DNA from: Planococcus citri
Lineage: Eukaryota > Arthropoda > Insecta > Hemiptera > Pseudococcidae
Direction: 5' to 3'
Assembly (NCBI RefSeq): GCF_950023065.1
Contig: NC_088678.1
Location: 13,382,580 to 13,446,579 of the forward strand
Length of the DNA: 64,000 bases
Each line of letters starts with the position of its first letter. Position 1 is the first letter of the stretch. This document shows, in pieces, positions 58,153-64,000 of this stretch. The translations under genes and the position numbers were made by a program. The notes under the pieces were generated by a model, which was given only the letters and a program-made list of their open reading frames with translations, did not search any database and was not told where the DNA came from.

Positions 58153-58373
58153 CAGGGTGTCCAGAAATATCGTGAACCCCTCAAAAAGTTTTCTACCAAA
58201 TACTTTGGTTGGTCACAGTGAATGATAATAATGATAGCACATGATTGGTTGTTGGACTGGAGAGATAACATTCTATTCCAATTCCACCAATCATATGCAT
58301 CTATTTCACGTTGCCAACCTATATTTTTAATAAAAAATTTTCTTCAGAGTTCACGATATTTCTGGGCACCCTG
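58153..58373. mobile_element. MITE with TA target site (221 bp), copy 2
   Basis: The ends are CAGGGTGTCCAGAAATATCG and its reversed form CGATATTTCTGGGCACCCTG. TA flanks both sides (58151-58152 and 58374-58375). The interior matches the 43-kb copy in inverted orientation, for example GGTTGGTCACAGTGAATGAT and CACATGATTGGTTGTTGGAC. It has no coding capacity. Confidence 0.85.
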
Positions 58374-59198
58374 TATACGAATACTCGATTGAACCAGATC
58401 ATCGAATGGATCATACGTTAGTTTGCTTTACTTATACATAGGTACTTACGTTACAAATAAATAATTGTTGAACGAAGACGAGAAAGATATCTTCAACACG
58501 TCTTGATAGCGTAGAAATTGTCCAAAGAAGATCAAACCGTAGGTAGAGGTACACAAATTAACCATAAGGCTCGTGTTGGCCAACCACATGAACATTACTA
58601 TCGAATTTTGTTGAGATGAGTTCCCATGATGAACGACACATTTCTAAAGTAATAGTAAAATAACAAAATTGGAAAATGTGAGTCCTTACACTTACAAAGA
58701 AATAGAAATAGATAATATTAACATTCATATTACGAGTATTATTATACCTTACTAAGGTGAAATTTCGATGAATGAAGGGAACAAAGCCTGACGACGCCGA
58801 TGCATACTTCATGATAAGAGCTCCGGAAACAACGCCAAGTTGATCATCATAAGACTGCAAACTGAAGTGTAGAGATAATCAGCACCCAACTTACAATTAA
58901 ATTTCATTAAAACAATTAGGATTCATCGTTTTCAAATCACATCCATTTCAATTTCATAAATCATAATCTAGATTCTAAAAACCAGGAGCACTCGCAGCAA
59001 TGCAGCATGACTCATAACTGTGAAATCAAAACAAAAACACACGTTGATTAAAAACAGTGCAACCAGTTATCAAATTTCAAAAATGATGAAAATTTGAATT
59101 TTTTAGTCAGTTCGTCCGAAATTTGTTTCTGATAAAAACCAAAAAAAGGAAAATAAAATATAAACTAGAACATTGATGACGATTTAATAAAAATTGAT

Positions 59199-60169
59199 CA
59201 GGGATGAGGCCCAGCCCAGGACCAGGACCCGAAACCCGACAAAGCCCCGATTATTTCCAATTCCTTGAAGCCCGAATGTCCAAGCCCCAAAACCTTAAAA
59301 ACTGTAACCTACAAAGCCTTGGCCCAAAGCCCGAAACCTTTTCCTCTGAAAACCAAGCTCCGAACGTGAGCCCCGAAACCCAAACTGTGATCAGGGCTTT
59401 TCGGGGCTTGAGTAAATTACTATTGTAATTACTTTTCTGTGCATCTCAAACTTTCAAAAGTCAAAAAAGATGATTTTCAAAAAAAAAAATCTACAACTTC
59501 AGCAAAAAGTTTAATATTTTAAGGGGTTTTTGTTACATTATTTATAATATTCTGTAGGTAGTTCATTGTTCTTTGAAAAATTACACTTTAAAATTTAGAC
59601 AGATATTAAAAATTCCAAAAAAATTCAATTCTGATTAAAAAAAAAAAAAAAAAAAACTGTTCTATTCAAATAATTTTGAAAAAAGCAATCGGAATCTGCT
59701 CTTGAAATGTTTTTTTTTCAACAGAAAATCAAGCAATCGAGAGCTTTCATGAAAAAGGGGCCTTTGTTAATTTTTTTTCACTGATTTTTATAAGTTCAAA
59801 ATCAAATGGACTTGAAATTTTCTACAAGCTAACATTTTCCAATTCGTTTTTTTTTTTTTTTCACGGAAGAACATGTTCAATATCACCGAATATGGTGAAA
59901 TTGATAAAAAAAATTTAATGCATTCAAAATATTGTAAATGAAAACAAAAAACAAAAAAATGACCAAGGCCCCTTTTCCGTGGAACCCCTCAATTAAAAGC
60001 CCCGGAAAGCCCTGAACACTTGATTTAAGCCCTGGACACTGAGCCTTGAAACCCAAACCCAAAGTTTCCTGGGCCCCAATCCAAGCTCAAGACCTAATAA
60101 ATTTTTGATTGAAATCCCAAACCCCGAAACCCAGAACCCGAAAAAAAATCGTTCGGGGCCTCATCCCTG
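59199..60169. mobile_element. hAT-like MITE (971 bp), CCCGAAA-rich
   Basis: The ends are CAGGGATGAGGCCC and GGGCCTCATCCCTG. The flanking octamers AAATTGAT (59191-59198) and AACTTGAT (60170-60177) match at 7 of 8 positions. Both ends are densely packed with GCCCGAAACCC/CCCCGAAA-type motifs (59220-59420 and 60000-60150), separated by an AT-rich core. The ORF at 59204-59428 is an artefact of this repeat. Confidence 0.85.
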
Positions 60170-60177
60170 AACTTGAT

Positions 60178-63170
60178 TGAATTATACTTCTATTCAATTA
60201 CTTACATTTGTTAAACTTCTGCAAAGTACTCCTTCCCAAAAATGTGGAAAACTGCAACAATCATTCCAATATTAAAACCTGATAAAAACCCAAATCTTGC
60301 ATCTAGTTATCGCCCCATCTCCTTAACTTCAGTTCCTTGCAAAATAGGTACTTGAAAAAATGGTTATTAATATTAAACATCTTAATTTGTATATTGATTC
60401 CTCAAACTCTCTTAGCATTTATCAGAGTGGTTTCAGAAAGAAAAGATCTACCCTAGCTAGACTACCTTTTTAGTCTCCAAAAAGAAATTAGTTCAGCCTT
60501 CCAGAATAAAGAAAGTGGTTCTTTCAGTCTTTTTTGATCTTGAAAAGGCATTTGATGAAGCCTGGGGTTAAAAAATTCTCCAAAAATTACATTCCATTGG
60601 AATTAGAGGACATTTGGCCTACTTTATTCAGAATTTCTTAACAAATCGTACTTTTAGAGTGAGAGTTTAGTTAACAATACATGCTCAGAATTTTTTGAAA
60701 TTGAAAATGGGAGTCCCCCAAGGTTTAGTTCTTAGCACAGTTTTATTTATACTTTTGATTGATGACATTTCCAATGTTGTTTCTAGACCCATTTCTCTGA
60801 GAATCTTTGCTGGCGATATAAACATTTCCTTTCGTTCAAATAATATTCAACTAGCTCTTCAAGTAATCCAAGAAACCCCTGAAAAAATTGAAACATGGGC
60901 AGATTCTAATGGTCTAACCTTCTCAGAGTCAAAAACCCACTGTATACTTTTCAGTTTTCACCCAAAAAAGTAAGATTCCTTCAGATCTCATTCTCAACTT
61001 CAAAGGACACTCTTTAGAATTCAAAACCACTACTAAATTTCCTGGCTTAACTTTTGATAGAAAACTAAATTGGATCAGGCTTGTTAACCAGTTTTTATCT
61101 ACAAATATTAACCGTAACCACAAATTAACCGGTAAATTACCCAAAAAAAAAATAACCGTAGTCAAAAAAACTTTTTTTTTAAATATCACTAACCATAATC
61201 GTAACCATAACCGTTTTTTGAGATCAAAATAAACCATAACCATAACCTTAACCAGAAAATGTTTAGAAAAAAACCGGTTACAAAACTTCAAAATTCATTT
61301 TTTTAAATCTGAGTTTTTTTCAATGTGATTTGTAGTGATTTGAAATTTTAATCAAAAAAATGATCAAAAGATGAAATATTACCAGTCTTCCAATTTTTGT
61401 AACTTTAAAATTTCAAACTCCAAAAGAATTTTTGGAAATTTTCAAATTTTTTACTATAATTTTAACCATTTACCGAAATTTTAAGCTCAACTGGAAAAAT
61501 TACCACCAAAAACTGTAACCTTAACCCCATTAACCGAAAAAAATGGTCATCAATAACTGTAACCTAAACCGTGAACCTTAACCATAACTTTAAAAAATGA
61601 ATAGGTAACCTTAACTGTAACCTTTAACCGAAATTTTGAATTTCTTGTTCAATTTTTAACCATAACCTTGACCAGAATTTTTTTTTCAGTTAACAAACCT
61701 GAATTGGACTCCTCATTTCCTAAAAGTAAAATCAGATCTCATGAAACGCCTACATCTGTTGAAAATAATCAAAAATACTAAGTATAATCCATCTCACAAA
61801 CTCCTACTTCAGTTGTACCTATAAATCTCTAATTCGCAGTAAAATTGAGTACGGAAGCCCATGTTTTGCAAATATCTCAAATAAAACTTCGAATATCCTA
61901 AAAAAAAATTCAAAATTCAGCCCTAAGGATCTGTATAGAAGCCCTCTACGAGTAAGTATTCCTCTCCAATAGATAGCATTTATTGTGAAGCAGCAGAATT
62001 ACCCCCAGATTTTAGAAGAACTCTCATAACAAACAAATTCATCTCAAATGCATCTACCAACCCATCCCACCCACTCCAAAACTCAATTAACCCACCCAAC
62101 CCCCAACATTTTGATCATATAGAAGGACCCATTTTTAATTTCATCACAATGATGAATGATCTTCAAATTAATCCTAAAACACTCATCCAAAAACCAATAT
62201 TATATCCCACTTGCCTCCCCATGCCTCCTCAAGTCAATACACAACTTATTAACTACCCAAAAAATAGCCACTCTCCACTAGTAATAAAACAAAACTATTT
62301 TGAACTCTTATCAGAATACAAAAAATTCAATCTCTGCTTTACAGATGGATCAAAAATACCAACACTTCATTCAGGGTATGCCTACTCCATTAATGATAAA
62401 ATTTCACATTTTAAAATCCATAACTGCTCTTCAACCTACACTGCCGAACTCGCAGCTATTTTCCACTGCCTCTGTGATATATTCACTTATGAATCAGAAA
62501 ATGAGTCTATTTCTTAATTCACAGTGATTCCCTCAGCTCACTAACTGTTATCCAAAATTTATTTTCTGACCACCCCCTAATTCAAAATATTCATAAAACT
62601 TTATTTGATTTACAAAATTCAAACTACACCATCCAGTTTATGTATATACCCAGCCATGTTGGAACCACAGGAAATGAAATTCTAGATAAAAATGCAAAAT
62701 CTGCCACTACTCTTTCTCCTCTCACATTTATCACAGCTGACGACCTTAAATATATCTTCACCCAAAACACACCTAAGAAATGGCAAAACTTTTAGTCCCT
62801 CCAAACATCAAACAAGCTCTTTCACCACAAAAAAACTACTCAGCCTTGGAAAAGCCTATCTCAACTGAATAGACCTGAAGAAATCATTATAACCAGATTG
62901 AGAATTGGCCACACAAAAATCACCCACAATTACCTCTATGAAAAGGCCCCAAAACCCACATTCCAGTTCTGCCTGTCAGAAATTCTACCTATCTGTCCAA
63001 CACTACTTACTATTTCACTGTCCCTCCTTACATCAGCACAGACTGTCCCTACAAATAGATGAAAGATCCCTATTCATTCCAGACGACCTTTTCGAAATTA
63101 AAAAATTCTTAGACCTAATTAAAAAACTTGACCTTACCAACTCGATTTAAATCTCACACGACGGGTGTAA
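60178..63170 (+). mobile_element. Jockey-type non-LTR retrotransposon, dead, split by a MITE
   Basis: RT fingers are readable near 60235-60340 (MWKTATIIPILKPDKNPNLA, SYRPISLTSVPCKI), then YQSGFRKKRST near 60420, FDLEKAFDEAWG near 60535 and GVPQGLVLSTVLF near 60710. The catalytic FADD box is FAGD, so the enzyme is dead. LTF...KLNW near 61040-61075 continues after the MITE with TPHFLKVKSDLMKRLHLLK (61710). RNase H follows: FTDGSKIPTLHSGYAYS and TYTAELAAIFHCL (62340-62470), HSDSLSSLT, and IPSHVGTTGNEILDKNAKS (62650). The tail ITRLRIGHTKITHNYLYEK ends near 63150. Frames are broken many times and the 5' end (endonuclease) is missing. Confidence 0.85.
61076..61701. mobile_element. hAT-like MITE (626 bp), TAACC-rich, copy 2
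   Basis: The ends are CAGGCTTGTTAACC and AGTTAACAAACCTG. The flanking octamers AATTGGAT (61068-61075) and AATTGGAC (61702-61709) match at 7 of 8. The sequence is similar throughout to 48212-49007 but lacks about 170 bp of its middle. It interrupts the retrotransposon between KLNW and TPHF; removal restores the motif. Confidence 0.9.
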
Positions 63171-64000
63171 TATGTAATCTAGTAAATTACTAACACCCCC
63201 CTCCCAAAAAAAGATTTTTTTATTGAAATTTCCAAATCTGCTGAAAGGATTTCATTTCCCTTCACTTAAAAAAAAAACTTCAGGCAGAAGATGATGATAA
63301 AATTCACCTAGAAGAGGCAGGGACGAAGCTTTTGAAGAAAAATGTTATAATTTAGACGAGTAAATTAATTTTTACGAAATCAAGTGAATCATGATATGTA
63401 CATGAATGTTCAAATCTATTCAAGGACTTGTACACCTAAAACGTTGACCAACGAAATCTAGAAATTGTTAGTTTTCGTTAAGGCTAAAATTGGCAACAAA
63501 TAATCAAATCGTTCGTAGACTAGCTAACAAAATTGATAACATAATTACCAATTTCAAAACTAATAATAAGTAGTCTAATTATCAGCAATAATACCCACCT
63601 ATCTATGATATTGGACACAACTCTGTTTGAATTTTTACACAACATCGCAACGTCCAAATAAACCTAATTAAATAGGTAACTTCCTGCCACGAAATTCGAA
63701 AAAATTCTCATCATTCGATCATATTTCCCAATCAACGTCCTAATCCTGCAACAAAATAGAACAAAACACAATCAATATTTTATATTCCTTTCACAAAGCG
63801 ATCATTTCTGCGTTAAATTAAAAACAAAAACCATCTCTGGCAGATCTTATCATTCGAATGTTTGCTTTAAATCAAAGTAACTTACGCCGAAGATTTAGTA
63901 CCATTTTTCGAATCATTATCTCTACAAACTCTCTAATTGATACCCTTGTTTTTTGAATAGACGGATGAATTCGGTATAGACCTTGTTAACGTAACGAGTT

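Larger units (their letters stand above)
57660..64000 (+). other. First intron of the Dmrt gene (open to the right edge)
   Basis: It begins with donor GTAATT at 57660. No further DM or DMA coding sequence is seen up to 64000. The interval holds a TA-flanked MITE, two hAT-like MITEs and a jockey-type retrotransposon. The stretches 57760-58150, 58374-59190 and 63180-64000 show nothing identifiable. Confidence 0.5.

Noticed and set aside
59204..59428. 74-codon Pro/Ser-rich ORF
   Set aside because: It is read-through of CCCGAAA repeats in a MITE.
1..64000. tRNA, rRNA or CRISPR-like arrays
   Set aside because: No cloverleaf or rRNA sequence was recognised. The only regular arrays are foldback units and protein-coding modules.

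Overview
The window is AT-rich eukaryotic DNA with spliceosomal introns, a doublesex/mab-3-related (DM-domain) gene, Copia-like, mariner-like and jockey-like elements, many small TIR elements, and numerous GGTA/CCTA-type short motifs. This fits an insect. A sap-feeding hemipteran (scale insect or mealybug type) is my guess; no marker here proves the order.

Layout. About 0.8-51 kb, on the + strand, is a cluster of five related secreted-protein genes in a family I do not recognise. The flagship (exon 811-831, then 6147-24050) encodes about 5,974 residues, almost all in one 17.9-kb exon. It is built from roughly 30 copies of a module of about 80 residues: acidic/aromatic lead, F-Y-x-W-L-Y, variable loop, T-P-F-P-I-P, Y-F-A, and S-T-D-H-H-x-x-W-Y. 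Thr/Ser/Pro linkers and about 16 dibasic (furin-like) motifs separate blocks of modules. Relatives follow at 28251-28871 (short, basic, at most one degenerate module), 32983-34779 (five modules), 35432-36073 (two modules) and 40686-50840 (twelve modules). Every main exon opens in phase 0 at an AG|GT acceptor with a Val codon and a hydrophobic signal-peptide core. Only the first gene has a visible leader exon.

The fourth gene is split by a Copia-like LTR retrotransposon (42440-49040) that landed inside its coding exon with a 5-bp target-site duplication, GGTAA. The duplication and the LTR edge together create a GT donor and a CAG acceptor, so splicing out the element would restore the ancestral frame exactly. 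The Copia copy is itself riddled with later insertions: a mariner with its own hAT-like MITE, another hAT-like MITE in an LTR, a TA-flanked MITE in RNase H, and a 481-bp tandem duplication.

Between the genes lie large palindromic (foldback) elements of at least four families, several nested: 3.2-4.6, 25.1-28.2, 29.1-32.9, 36.3-37.1, 37.2-40.4 and 52.2-54.8 kb. Right of the cluster, 57188-57659 is the DM-domain exon of a Dmrt99B/DMRTA-type transcription factor. Its intron fills the rest of the window and holds a MITE, a 971-bp hAT-like MITE, and a dead jockey-type retrotransposon interrupted by another hAT-like MITE.

How the genes relate: the five secreted genes look like one tandemly duplicated family of repetitive, probably protease-processed extracellular proteins. 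The Dmrt gene is a separate developmental regulator.
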